From positions 165,373,453-165,437,452 of the forward strand of contig CM062290.1 of assembly GCA_031216915.1 (NCBI GenBank): 64,000 nucleotides of DNA, given 5' to 3'. Made by a program: the position numbers and the translations under genes. Shown piece by piece: positions 20,173 through 29,305 of the stretch (within the stretch, counting starts at the first letter, position 1; every line of letters starts with the position of its first letter). Source of the stretch: Pictodentalium vernedei (taxonomy: Eukaryota; Mollusca; Scaphopoda; Dentaliida; Dentaliidae). The notes under the pieces were generated by a model that saw only the letters and a program-made list of their open reading frames with translations, did no database searches and was not told the DNA's origin.

Positions 20173-22482
20173 ATGCAAATTTCGTTGGTTGATAGTTGTT
20201 TGGTAACAAATACAAGAAATACCCCTCAAATGTCTACACGTGTGGGTGTTAATGGAGATCAGTATGGTAATTTGAGGTCAAGCAGTGGATTGACATATGT
20301 AACGGCTGGTAGGCCAAGAGTTTGTGATGCTGACATGTTTGAAAGGTCAAGGCAAAGTCATTATCTGACTGATAGAAGATCAAATATTGAGGGTCCTTCC
20401 AGGGTGCGTGATGTAAACTTTAATAGTTTACCTTCTCAGAGTTATGGACAAGGTTTTCCATCAGTTACTCTTTATGGTGACATAATGTTTTATGAAAAGC
20501 CTTCAAGGCTGAGTCCAGATGTTCGAGGCACTCCAGTCAGCTTTTGTCAGAATTCTAGAGGGTCCCCATGGAATGAAAATTATGTTGGCTTAGATAATAC
20601 CAGGTATTTAAGGTTACCTTCAAATAGAGCTGATGGTTTGTGTATTGATGAAACAAGTCCACTCAGATGTGCTGATAAACCAAAACTGGATGTTACTCCC
20701 AAGATTAGTGTCCATTTTCCCGAGGATTCTCCTGGTACCCACAGAAAAGTTCCTTATGACAGAGTAGAAAGATCATTTGAAGAGCATAGTTCACCAGTGT
20801 ATAAAGGTGACAGAGAGTATTTGTCAAATAGATTTGATTTGGTAAATAAAACGCCTATGGCTCCACAGTGTATGTCCCAGAACATTTCCTTGGCTAACCC
20901 CCTAGAAAATAGCTCTGGTAGGGAGGTATCCCATGCACAAAATTTCTCTTATCAACCTAGGAGTGTGGAGATAGGCCTAACTGAGGGTATTGAAGTGAGA
21001 AATACAGTCATACCCCCAGGATACTCAGGGTATGGTGTACCAATGTTGAAAGCTAAAAATCAAAGGAATATAGTTCCAGACACAACACAACAATCAAAAC
21101 TTCAATTACCTTACGTAGAACGTCAGAATGTTCCGCATCTCACTCAGAATGATTATAACTTGGTTAGAGGGCAACGGGAACTACATTTGAATCCCTGTAA
21201 ACCAGAAAATGATACTCCAAAGCCCTTTCCAGCTCAATATGCCCAAGTAGAATTCCCAGTATTAACTCACCCAGCTGAGCGTGATCTCAGGGAAAGGGGG
21301 GCATCTTTTAATTCTCTGGGTCCAAATTCTACATTTGGCAAACAAAATCATAACCAAAACCTTTCACCAGTTGGTGTTTCTGATGACAAGTGGGTCCATT
21401 CTAGTCATGTTAGAGAAAACCCAGTGCATTCTACCACCATGTTTGAGAAAGACAGAACATATATACCTAGAGATACCCCATGCTCAAGGGCATCATGTTT
21501 GCCTGATAGTACTGGCAGTATGTTGCATGGTTTGAATATCCTGAAAGATCAATATCGATCTGTTGACTCCCATCCTGATTTCAGGAATGATCTAGGTCAC
21601 ACTTTGCTAGCAAACCAGGCAACAAGATATCCCAGTTTAAGTCATGTTTATCAGAGGGAGGATAGAATGTCTACAAGGGTTAAAAAGGAGCCCCAGTCAT
21701 ATGATGGTAATTCGGATTTTCAGGACTACCTGGTTCATTTTGAGCAGGTGGCAAATTGGAATGGGTGGACTGACAGTGAGAAAGCCCAGCAATTGATGAT
21801 GTGCCTGAGGGGCCCCGCCCAAAAGATTTTGAGTGAATTAACCCTTAGTCAAGTTACCTGTTACAGTGAGGTGAAAATTGCTTTTCTCAACCGATTTAAA
21901 CCCCTAGGTAGAGAGGTTGCTTATCGTTTGGAGTTTCGAAATAGAAAGTGTTTAAATGGTGAATCTTCTGTAGATTTTGGTCATTCTCTGCGGCGACTGG
22001 CTAACTCAGCTTTCCCAGATCTGCCCAATTCAGCTGGAGAAACCATTGCTATTGATCAGTTCATTCATGGTTTGGGTTCTTATGAGATACGAAAGCATGT
22101 CCAGTTCAATAGGCCACGTACCTTGGATGAAGCTATTACTTTTGCTGTCGAACTTGAGGCTTTCACTGGTTGCCAATCCCTCATTAAAAATCCTTTTGAT
22201 ACAGAGGCTGTAATGTCTGTGACAACCACTAATAATAACAATGTAGAGGATGAAAGTACGTCAATAAAACCAGAATTAATAGAAATATTATTAGAAGAAA
22301 TTAGAAGGTTGAGTAAAATTTTAGAGGATAGTGCTGTCAATATGCAATCAAGCAAGAAAAAAGACAACACATGCTATAAGTGTCATAGAAATTGGCAACC
22401 CGGTCATAAATGCTCAAATAATCAAAAGCAATGTGACCAAAAAGTGTCAGAAATCCAGAAAGGTAATCAGGGAAAGTGGTAA
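20173..22482 (+). CDS. gag: gypsy Gag polyprotein
   Basis: 769 residues, long for Ty3/gypsy. The first ~500 are polar, rich in Ser/Pro/Arg/Asn and probably disordered; I recognise no domain there. From about residue 505 to 672 lies a capsid-type Retrotrans_gag domain (KKEPQSYDGNSDFQDYL through TLDEAITFAVELEAF). Near the C-terminus there is one non-standard zinc knuckle: C734-x2-C737-x7-H745-x-C747 (CYKCHRNWQPGHKC), similar to the short GHKC-type knuckles of other gypsy Gags. Gag assembles the cytoplasmic particle and binds element RNA. The ATG at 20173 is the first in phase after the leader. The stop TAA at 22480 overlaps the protease frame. Confidence 0.93.
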   Translation: MQISLVDSCLVTNTRNTPQMSTRVGVNGDQYGNLRSSSGLTYVTAGRPRVCDADMFERSRQSHYLTDRRSNIEGPSRVRDVNFNSLPSQSYGQGFPSVTLYGDIMFYEKPSRLSPDVRGTPVSFCQNSRGSPWNENYVGLDNTRYLRLPSNRADGLCIDETSPLRCADKPKLDVTPKISVHFPEDSPGTHRKVPYDRVERSFEEHSSPVYKGDREYLSNRFDLVNKTPMAPQCMSQNISLANPLENSSGREVSHAQNFSYQPRSVEIGLTEGIEVRNTVIPPGYSGYGVPMLKAKNQRNIVPDTTQQSKLQLPYVERQNVPHLTQNDYNLVRGQRELHLNPCKPENDTPKPFPAQYAQVEFPVLTHPAERDLRERGASFNSLGPNSTFGKQNHNQNLSPVGVSDDKWVHSSHVRENPVHSTTMFEKDRTYIPRDTPCSRASCLPDSTGSMLHGLNILKDQYRSVDSHPDFRNDLGHTLLANQATRYPSLSHVYQREDRMSTRVKKEPQSYDGNSDFQDYLVHFEQVANWNGWTDSEKAQQLMMCLRGPAQKILSELTLSQVTCYSEVKIAFLNRFKPLGREVAYRLEFRNRKCLNGESSVDFGHSLRRLANSAFPDLPNSAGETIAIDQFIHGLGSYEIRKHVQFNRPRTLDEAITFAVELEAFTGCQSLIKNPFDTEAVMSVTTTNNNNVEDESTSIKPELIEILLEEIRRLSKILEDSAVNMQSSKKKDNTCYKCHRNWQPGHKCSNNQKQCDQKVSEIQKGNQGKW

Positions 22483-23501
22483 AGGTCGAGTTTGAGCCCA
22501 AAAACTCGACCCCAATGTTGGAAAATGTAGGGCAAACTGTATATTTATCACCACTTCGGCCAAGTTGTCTTTATTTGAAGGTTCACATTAATGGCCACCC
22601 TGTAAGTCTTCTTGTAGATTCGGGATCTAGTGTAACTTTGTTATCAAAAGAAGTATTTTCTGCTTTGAAAGATTCTGGTCAATCTGATTTAGCAGGTGTA
22701 TCTATGGAACTTGTCACTGCCTCTGGTAGCAATCTTCCAGTTTTAGGAGAAACCACACAGGGTTTTAATATTGATGGCTGGACTGTTGAACAAAAGGTTG
22801 TTGTTGCAGAATTGGATAATTTTCCAGGAGTTCTTGGAGTTGATTTTCTTGTGAAACATAAGGCGGAACTTTGTTTTAAAGAGAAGAAATTACAATTAAA
22901 TGGTATTGATTTTAAGTTACTTTCAGAATTTGGCGAACATTGTGCACGAGTTAGACTGCAGGAATCTGTTACTATATTTCCTGATACAGAGTGTTTGGTT
23001 AGTGGAGTTTTGGATGGTTCTTTTGGGCCCTCTGAGGGACTTGTTGTGCCTTCTTCTTTAATTAAGCAAAAAAGCTTGTTGATGGCTCGAGGTATTGTAA
23101 ATACTGAGAATAGTTTAATTTGGATGTCCCTAATTAATCTTTCAAAAAAGAAAGTTAAGATAAATGGAAATTCTGTGGTAGCAAGTATTTCGTCTGTTGA
23201 GGAAATTATTGAGGAAAAAGATTCTGAATGTAGTGCAGGTTCCACTCCTTTGCCAGATCATTTGAATTGTTTGGTAGACGGCCTTTCTCAGAGATTAACC
23301 CCTGAACAATTGGCTGAGGTTGAGAAATTACTCCTGGAGTATCAGGATATTTTTGCTGCACCTGATGGTAAACTTGGTAGAACAAATTTGGTGGAGCATG
23401 CAATTGATACTGGAACAGAAAAACCTGTTAAATTTCCCCCTCGGAGGGCTGCTCCAGCAAAAAGGGAGATAATTGAGGTAGAGGTTAAAAAAAATGCTTG
23501 A
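22467..23501 (+). CDS. pol: gypsy Pol, protease and start of RT
   Basis: Open in the -1 frame relative to gag, without an ATG; the first possible non-AUG start is GTG at 22476, so read-through by frameshift is likelier. The aspartic protease active site LVDSGSS has its Asp encoded at 22617-22619, and the second structural motif LGVDFLVKH follows about 70 residues later. These match retropepsin-like proteases that cut Gag and Pol. The C-terminal part (PRRAAPAKREIIEVEV) is the usual lead-in to RT. The frame ends at TGA 23499, just after an A8 run, whereas RT continues in another frame at once. This is either an indel in the A-run or a second recoding site. Confidence 0.9.
   Translation, partial: SGKVVKVEFEPKNSTPMLENVGQTVYLSPLRPSCLYLKVHINGHPVSLLVDSGSSVTLLSKEVFSALKDSGQSDLAGVSMELVTASGSNLPVLGETTQGFNIDGWTVEQKVVVAELDNFPGVLGVDFLVKHKAELCFKEKKLQLNGIDFKLLSEFGEHCARVRLQESVTIFPDTECLVSGVLDGSFGPSEGLVVPSSLIKQKSLLMARGIVNTENSLIWMSLINLSKKKVKINGNSVVASISSVEEIIEEKDSECSAGSTPLPDHLNCLVDGLSQRLTPEQLAEVEKLLLEYQDIFAAPDGKLGRTNLVEHAIDTGTEKPVKFPPRRAAPAKREIIEVEVKKNA
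22470..22476 (+). promoter_or_regulatory. candidate -1 ribosomal frameshift site (gag/protease)
   Basis: GGGAAAG is in register with gag as G GGA AAG, the X XXY YYZ pattern used for -1 slippage. It lies two codons before the gag stop. The downstream protease frame is exactly the -1 frame and has no ATG at its start. The overlap open in both frames is only 22467-22482. A GGGAAAG heptamer with a G in the last place is a weaker variant than GGGAAAC. Confidence 0.6.
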
Positions 23502-26262
23502 AAATGGTATAATTGAACCCAGTAGTAGTCCATGGTCATCTCCCGTGGTGTTAGTCTCTCGAAAAGATGGGTCTGTTCGTTTTTGTATAGACTACCGTAA
23601 ACTCAATTCGTTAACCAAAAAGGATGCTTTCCCTTTGAAACGAATTGATGACGTGCTGGATACTCTGGGTAGTTCACAATGGTTTTGTACGTTAGATTTG
23701 GCTAATGGCTATTGGCAGGTTGGAATGTCAGAGGATGATAAACCCAAAACGGCCTTCGTGACTCACAATGGTTTATATCAATTTAACGTTATGAGTTTTG
23801 GGCTCTGTAATGCCCCAGCCACATTTTCAAGGTTGATGGAGTTAGTTTTGGGTGGCCTCCAGTGGGCAAAATGCTTGTGCTATTTGGATGATGTTATAGT
23901 GTTTGGGATATCTTTTGAGACAACTCTGGAAAATCTTAAAGCTGTTTTTCAATGTTTAAGAAGTGCAAATTTAAAACTCAAACCCAAAAAGTGTAAACTC
24001 TTTTCTTCTGAAGTGTCTTACTTAGGACATGTAGTGTCTGATCGGGGAATTAGGTGTGATCCAAAAAAAGTTGAGGCAGTGAAAGATTGGTCATCCCCAA
24101 GCTCTATAGCTGAAGTTAGGAGTTTTCTTGGCTGTGCTGGATACTATCGAAGATATATACCAAATTTTTCTACCATAGCTTCTCCACTCACCAAGTTGCT
24201 GAGAAAACATGTTAGGTTCAAATGGGAGGATGGCTGTGAAACTGCATTCAATACTCTGAAAAACCTATTAACCAGTGCTCCAATTTTGGCCTATCCCACT
24301 AGTAAAGACGAATTTATTTTAGACACAGATGCCAGTGCAGTAGCTGTAGGGAGTGTTTTATCACGGGTACAAAATGGGGAGGAGAAGGTTATAGCTTATG
24401 GAAGTCATACACTTAATAGACACCAAAGAAATTACTGTACAACTTATAGGGAATTACTTGCAGTGGTCACCTTTCTGAAACATTTCAAACACTACCTCTG
24501 GGGACAAAAGTTCTTAGTTCGAACTGATCATGCTTCCCTAGTATGGTTAAAGAATTTTAAGGAACCAGAGGGAATGCTTGCAAGGTGGATTTCCATTATT
24601 GGTACATTCAATTTTGAAATTCAATATAGGAAGGGTAGACATCATGGAAATGCTGATGGTTTATCCCGTCGAATTCATAAGTGTAAGCGGGAAGACTGTC
24701 CTACCTGTGTGGAGCGCACGAATAGCATTGCCAATGTGGCTGCTGTGTTTCATGATAACTCCACAGCAGGTAGCTGTAATTGGGTTGAAACATGGTCAAC
24801 TGAAACTTTGGAGGAATGGCAGTCTGAAGATCCAACATTAAAACAGTTCATCCTGTTGAAAGAGAAATATTCGGATAAACCCCCAAAAGCCGAAATTTTA
24901 CCTTTTGGTCATGAAATAAGGGTTTTATATCAGCATTGGGATATACTACATGTAAAAGATGGACTTTTGTGGCGAGAGGGTGAACTTGATCCTCAGAGGA
25001 ATCCCTATAAGCAAATATTAGCACCAATTAAACTACGAGATGAAATTTTGCATTCTCTTCATAATACCAAAACATCAGGTCATTTAGGTCGTGAAAAAAC
25101 TCTTAAATCTGTAAGGAAAAGATTTTATTGGATAGGTATGGGAAAAGATATCAGGAGATGGTGTTTATCCTGTGACCTTTGTGCAAAGCGCAAACCTGGC
25201 GCTGGCAAGGGTAAATCTCCATTACAGCAAGATATAGCCATGCTGCCCATGCAAAGAATAGCTATTGATATTTTGGGAGGCCTTCCTATTACCAGAAATG
25301 GAAATGAGTATATAATAGTCGTTGGAGACTACTTCTCAAAGTGGACTGAGGCTTTTGCAGTTCCTAACCACCGAGCTTTTACTGTGGCTGATAAATTGGT
25401 CTCAGAAGTATTCGTTCGATTTGGAATTCCTTCAATCATTCGTTCAGATCAAGGGAGAGAATTTGAGTCTGAACTCTTCCATACTGTGTGTGAAAGATTG
25501 GGCATAGAAAAAACAAAAACTGCTCCTTACAGACCTCAGTCTGATGGTATGGTCGAATGCTTTAATAGAACATTAGTTCAGATGTTGGCATCTTTTGTTA
25601 ATGAGAATCAAACAGATTGGGATGACCATCTCCCATATGTTATGATGGCATATCGTTCGACCACTCATCAAAGTACCAATTGTAGTCCAAATCTGGTAAT
25701 GTTAAACAGGGAAATTACATGTCCAATAGATTTAATGTTTGGCAATCCGATATCTGAAAATAAAGAGATCTGTCCAGTACATTATGTTCATTGGTTGCAA
25801 AATGCAATAAGAAATTCATATGAATTTGTATTTAATCATCTTCAGAAATCGGCATGTCATCAGAAAAAGTATTATGAGAGAGGTCTAAAGCCAAGAGACT
25901 TTAAGCGTGGGGATTGGGTATGGAGATGGTATCCCCCAGCCATTGAAAATAAACTGTGTCAGGGTTGGGTAGGACCTTATCTTGTTTTAAAAAAATTAAC
26001 TGTTGTTAATTATGAAATTCAAAAATCCCTTACCAATAAGTCTACAATTGTACACGTCGACCATCTTAAGCCCTATACAGGACGAAATTCCCCTGAAAAT
26101 TGGATAACTGTAGATAAACAGCAAGAACCAGAAAAAGATAAACTCAATAAAGGTACTTGTGATGAGGAAATTACAGACATTAATAATGACAGTATTAAGG
26201 AAAGTCCCAAAAGAACAAGAAAAGGAAGGGTTATTAAACCCAGGGATGTTTACTCTCCGTAA
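23482..26262 (+). CDS. pol: gypsy Pol: RT, RNase H, integrase
   Basis: 922 residues from the ATG at 23494; open from 23482. Domains in order: RT with FCIDYRKLN (residues 31-39), LDLANGYWQV (about 67-76) and the catalytic YLDD at 130-133; RNase H starting FILDTDAS (about 274-281) with YRELLAVV and RTDHASL; integrase with the zinc-binding H-x6-H (523/530) and SCDLC cysteines. The catalytic triad is D592, D652, E688, i.e. D-x59-D-x35-E. After it comes a GPY/F-like module (GWVGPYLVLKKL) and a basic tail KRTRKGRVIK. All key residues are present, so reverse transcription and integration could work if this frame is expressed. No chromodomain is seen. Confidence 0.96.
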   Translation, partial: RLKKMLENGIIEPSSSPWSSPVVLVSRKDGSVRFCIDYRKLNSLTKKDAFPLKRIDDVLDTLGSSQWFCTLDLANGYWQVGMSEDDKPKTAFVTHNGLYQFNVMSFGLCNAPATFSRLMELVLGGLQWAKCLCYLDDVIVFGISFETTLENLKAVFQCLRSANLKLKPKKCKLFSSEVSYLGHVVSDRGIRCDPKKVEAVKDWSSPSSIAEVRSFLGCAGYYRRYIPNFSTIASPLTKLLRKHVRFKWEDGCETAFNTLKNLLTSAPILAYPTSKDEFILDTDASAVAVGSVLSRVQNGEEKVIAYGSHTLNRHQRNYCTTYRELLAVVTFLKHFKHYLWGQKFLVRTDHASLVWLKNFKEPEGMLARWISIIGTFNFEIQYRKGRHHGNADGLSRRIHKCKREDCPTCVERTNSIANVAAVFHDNSTAGSCNWVETWSTETLEEWQSEDPTLKQFILLKEKYSDKPPKAEILPFGHEIRVLYQHWDILHVKDGLLWREGELDPQRNPYKQILAPIKLRDEILHSLHNTKTSGHLGREKTLKSVRKRFYWIGMGKDIRRWCLSCDLCAKRKPGAGKGKSPLQQDIAMLPMQRIAIDILGGLPITRNGNEYIIVVGDYFSKWTEAFAVPNHRAFTVADKLVSEVFVRFGIPSIIRSDQGREFESELFHTVCERLGIEKTKTAPYRPQSDGMVECFNRTLVQMLASFVNENQTDWDDHLPYVMMAYRSTTHQSTNCSPNLVMLNREITCPIDLMFGNPISENKEICPVHYVHWLQNAIRNSYEFVFNHLQKSACHQKKYYERGLKPRDFKRGDWVWRWYPPAIENKLCQGWVGPYLVLKKLTVVNYEIQKSLTNKSTIVHVDHLKPYTGRNSPENWITVDKQQEPEKDKLNKGTCDEEITDINNDSIKESPKRTRKGRVIKPRDVYSP
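23487..23494 (+). other. A8 run at the protease/RT phase break
   Basis: Eight adenines within the 20-bp overlap (23482-23501) of the protease frame and the RT frame. RT lies in the +1 frame. Related gypsy elements usually have protease and RT in one frame, so a length change in this run, an assembly error, or recoding are the options. Confidence 0.7.
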
Positions 26263-26423
26263 TTTTACTTTTAGACAGATGTAGAATATCACTTCCAGAC
26301 TGCAAATATATCAATTGGGGTCTGACAGTGCTGTTCAACCTGTGTCTATAACATCAAAGATATGCAGTAATGGAACATTGATTGTAAGCAAAAGGCAGGA
26401 TAAAGCATTTTGTCATGCTGTAA

Positions 26424-26447
26424 CTTGCTCCCTATTTTTATTTTCAG
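26424..26447 (+). promoter_or_regulatory. candidate 3' splice site before the zinc-finger ORF
   Basis: A pyrimidine-rich stretch ending TTTTATTTTCAG at 26447, 7 bp before the ATG at 26455. This is the layout expected if the ORF is read from a spliced subgenomic RNA, as env is in some retroelements. The donor is not identified; CAG/GTAGAG near 19838 is one candidate. Confidence 0.5.
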
Positions 26448-26454
26448 TAGCAAA

Positions 26455-27093
26455 ATGAGTGACATATTCGAAGTGAGAGTTCCAAGACGGGAGATTGATG
26501 AGCTAGATGTAGATATAAGGCCAGTTTTTCCAGAGGAAGGAATGAGATGTCCTGTTGGAAGCTGTGATGAAAAAGTATATAGTGATTTTTCACAACTGAA
26601 GAGACATTGGGATGAGAGACATCTCTATAGACAGATAAGAAAGTTCCAGTGTGAACTGTGTAATTATAGACATATCAAACGCAATCAACTGCAAAGACAT
26701 TATCAGTATACTCATCATCTCAACTGCAATGAAGCAAAAAGTAAATCCATGTCGAAAGAACCGGTGGATATGCACAACAACTTATTTATTGATCCAGGAG
26801 AAGTACTAATGCCTACCGCACCAGTTGATCACAGAAGAATAGAATTCCGGGAACGTGCTGCAGCAGATCGGCGAAGGGTAGTGTCAGAGAATATTCAAAC
26901 TCAGCCTCTATTCAATAGGACACCAAATCCACTCTCCAAGTGTGATGAAGTGAATATAACTGTACATTCAGAAGGACATGTGAAATGTACGAGGAGGATG
27001 AAGAGAAACTGGCAGGAGGCAACTGGAACCCAGGCTTCAGAGACTATTGAGAAAGTAGTAAAGGAGGACTTTGAAAGATTCAAAGAGAATTAA
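26455..27093 (+). CDS. extra ORF of the gypsy element: two-finger C2H2 zinc-finger protein
   Basis: 212 residues from ATG 26455 (MSDIFEVRV); the frame is open from 26410, but this ATG follows a splice-acceptor-like site. Two C2H2 fingers: C32-x4-C37-x13-H51-x4-H56 and C66-x2-C69-x12-H82-x4-H87. The C-terminal half is polar and charged, ending in a predicted helix (EKVVKEDFERFKEN). There is no signal peptide or membrane segment, so it is not an envelope protein despite sitting between integrase and the 3' LTR. The likely role is nucleic-acid binding in the nucleus or particle: transcription control of the LTR, RNA packaging or integration-site choice are all inferences. Frame, length and context suggest a maintained element gene, not a chance ORF. 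The family is not recognised beyond C2H2. Confidence 0.85.
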   Translation: MSDIFEVRVPRREIDELDVDIRPVFPEEGMRCPVGSCDEKVYSDFSQLKRHWDERHLYRQIRKFQCELCNYRHIKRNQLQRHYQYTHHLNCNEAKSKSMSKEPVDMHNNLFIDPGEVLMPTAPVDHRRIEFRERAAADRRRVVSENIQTQPLFNRTPNPLSKCDEVNITVHSEGHVKCTRRMKRNWQEATGTQASETIEKVVKEDFERFKEN

Positions 27094-27325
27094 TTTCTGT
27101 AAATCATCTTCATATTCATCGGCATCTTCATTTCATCATTTACCTTTGCGTTTGTAAATGTAAGTGCCACTCTATATTATACAAGTTTATAGATTGTGTG
27201 TGCTGCGGCAGTGGGACATGTTGATTCTGTTACAGGATCAACAGGTGCCATTGTAGCAGCACAGACTATCCCTAGTGGCCTTATTTTCTATGGAGTAAAA
27301 AGAAATACATATTTCTTTTTCTTTT

Positions 27326-27337
27326 AGGAGGGGGAAG
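27326..27337 (+). promoter_or_regulatory. polypurine tract
   Basis: AGGAGGGGGAAG directly abuts the 3' LTR start (TGTAATGG at 27338), the usual site where plus-strand DNA synthesis is primed. Confidence 0.93.
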
Positions 27338-28262
27338 TGTAATGGTTGTCGTTTTTTTTAAAGAAATAATTACATACCGAAGTACGTTGTTCTGTTTTGG
27401 TTTCGTTTATTTTGGTAAATTTATACTTCCTGTTTTCTCCTTGTCACAGATGAATCAACGAATTTCATTGGCTATTTTTAAGTCATCTTCTTGTTGGCTA
27501 TTTTCAAAACGAGGAATCAATCAGATCTCATTAATTCTACCCCATATTTCCTATATAAGGCTGCTTTCACTCAGTAAAAGTGCCCTTTTCACAAATTGGC
27601 GAAAGCATTAATCTTGCTGTGCCGATAACCTTTGAACAAGGTTGGTAGAAGGGAATACCTTTTTACCTACTTCACGGGTTGCTGGGTTGCACTCGTTTGT
27701 AGCGAGTGTATTGCCTGGTGCAGGTGACGTCATTCACGGCGCTTGCTCTGGGGAATGCACTAATTATAGACAAGTGCCCCAATTGTAGACTTTTCTACAT
27801 AGAAATCAGATATATCTGATTTCTATGCTTTTCTACTTCATACCAGTGGAGCAACCCTAGGTAAAATGGCGCCGAGTCATTTCGCCCTTTTTCCTAAAAC
27901 CTTTGGTACCCGGCAGTAAACAACCCTTTGTAAAGTGGGGGGAATTAGCAACATTGTTTTATTGCTTTCCCAATGTCAGTCTAGGGCTCATTCTTCACCC
28001 CCCATCCTTTCACAGTCATTTTTCATTTTCACACATTTTCATCAAATTCTCAGGTAGAGAATCATTTGTTTAAAATAAATAATGATCAATCATAGCCATT
28101 AGAGTTTTTGTGTATCTTCAGAGGTAAATTTTGGTTTCACCTATTGATTTACCAAATCCATTCTGGGTGCCCCAGATCCCTACGAATCTGTGGATTAACA
28201 GGAGTTGTGGTTCGTGATTTTGCTCCTGGGGTATTTTTATCTCCCCACCCCATCCTGTTACA
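27338..28262 (+). repeat. 3' LTR
   Basis: 925 bp and nearly identical to the 5' LTR (about three differences). The CRE TGACGTCA is at 27725-27732. Confidence 0.97.
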
Positions 28263-28310
28263 TTATTATTATTGTTATTGTTATTATTATTATTATTGTT
28301 GTTGTTATTG
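28263..28310. repeat. TTA/TTG microsatellite, right half
   Basis: Continuation of the run at 19065-19121, interrupted by the gypsy element. It encodes Asn repeats in the LINE ORF. Confidence 0.9.
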
Positions 28311-28927
28311 TCGCCGTGAGAATTATTGTCACTACGGATATTGTTGTTGTTGTTAGTTAGGTTGGCGTTGTTAGTGTTATTATCCTTCAAGAAGTCCATA
28401 AAGTGTTTGGTTGAGGGAGGTATCAGTTCATTAGTGACTTTACCGATGTTGGAGAAGAATGAATTAAATTTATATGTGATTGATTTGTTATCGGTTAACT
28501 GGTTATCGCCGTCAATGAAAGATGATGGTGCACAAGGTACACGTTTTGGGTTGTTAATAGCACGCTTAATAATCTCCCATGTTTTTTTATGTCGTATATA
28601 TTCTGTGTTAAAGCTGTATTATAGTAATTGACTTTACATGTTCTTTTTAGCTTATTAAACTCTCGACAGTAGGATTTATATATTCTGACATTGCAGTCTG
28701 TCGGAGACCGGAGTTTCTTCATGTACAATTTGTGTTTCTAGAATGATTAATTTAGAAGTCCTGTTGTCATCCAGGGTTCTCTCCTAATTTTTTTCTTGCG
28801 CTAGTGTTAATGATTATTAGGGGGAACGCTTCTTCAAACGCTCTTTGATAGATGGTCTGAAGATTCGAATATGCAACAATGGGCGATGTTTCATTTACCA
28901 CGCTAGAAAAATAGGAGGCTGAAAGCA

Positions 28928-28954
28928 ATGGGGGTGGGGGGGGGGGGGGTGGGG
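28928..28954. repeat. G-rich tract within the LINE ORF
   Basis: Interrupted G-run on the plus strand, giving poly-Pro in the minus-strand LINE frame. Confidence 0.9.
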
Positions 28955-29305
28955 GCAATGTGGAACTGGGTAACATCCTATTTTCATCGATCAGAAAAGT
29001 AGCAAAGTGATGTCTAATTATAATTCCCGATCGTAATACTTTTCCAGTAGTATTGCATAAAATGTGATCTATTAGCGTTGCCGAATGGTCTGTTATCTCG
29101 TCGCTTTTGTGATTACCGGGAGAAATCCTGCACTGAATACACTATTTACGTACTGGTTAGTTTTGGGGTGGTTATGGAAGTTTAATAAATCAAGGTTAAA
29201 GTCACCCATCAGGTAAGTTGATTTATGTTCGTTGTTAATCTTACCAAGTAAATCGGACAAGTTATTCAAAAAGGAATCTATATCTGCTTTCGGCGCTGTG
29301 TTCAT

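Larger units (their letters stand above)
19122..28262 (+). mobile_element. Ty3/gypsy LTR retrotransposon, near-complete
   Basis: A 9141-bp element: LTR, candidate primer-binding site, gag, protease, RT-RNase H-integrase, a zinc-finger ORF, polypurine tract, LTR. LTRs begin TGTAATGG and end CTGTTACA. The flanks share TTAT (19118-19121 and 28263-28266), compatible with a 4-bp target duplication but not decisive within a TTA microsatellite. The two LTRs differ at about three positions out of 925, so it is young. The order RT-RNase H-IN identifies Ty3/gypsy. There is a GPY/F-like module after integrase and no chromodomain that I can see. Confidence 0.96.
28263..29305 (-). pseudogene. LINE ORF2, endonuclease C-terminus and linker
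   Basis: Read leftward: NTAPKADIDSFLNNLSDLL, then GDFNLDLL (29170-29200), a hallmark of the AP-endonuclease domain of LINEs, then FLPVITKATR and an LIDHILCNTTGKV-type segment. A poly-Pro stretch is encoded by the G-run at 28928-28954. Then YKSYCREFNKLKR (28660-28700), INNPKRVPCAPSSFIDG, FNSFFSNIG, and a long Asn-rich tract running into the microsatellite. The endonuclease nicks target DNA to prime copying. The reading frame changes several times (near 29095, 28770 and 28495), so this copy is inactive. Confidence 0.82.

Noticed and set aside
22679-23245. 188-codon minus-strand frame
   Set aside because: Antisense shadow of the gypsy protease region.
26410-27093. Envelope gene of an endogenous retrovirus
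   Set aside because: The position fits, but there is no signal peptide, membrane segment or cleavage site; the fingers define it as C2H2.
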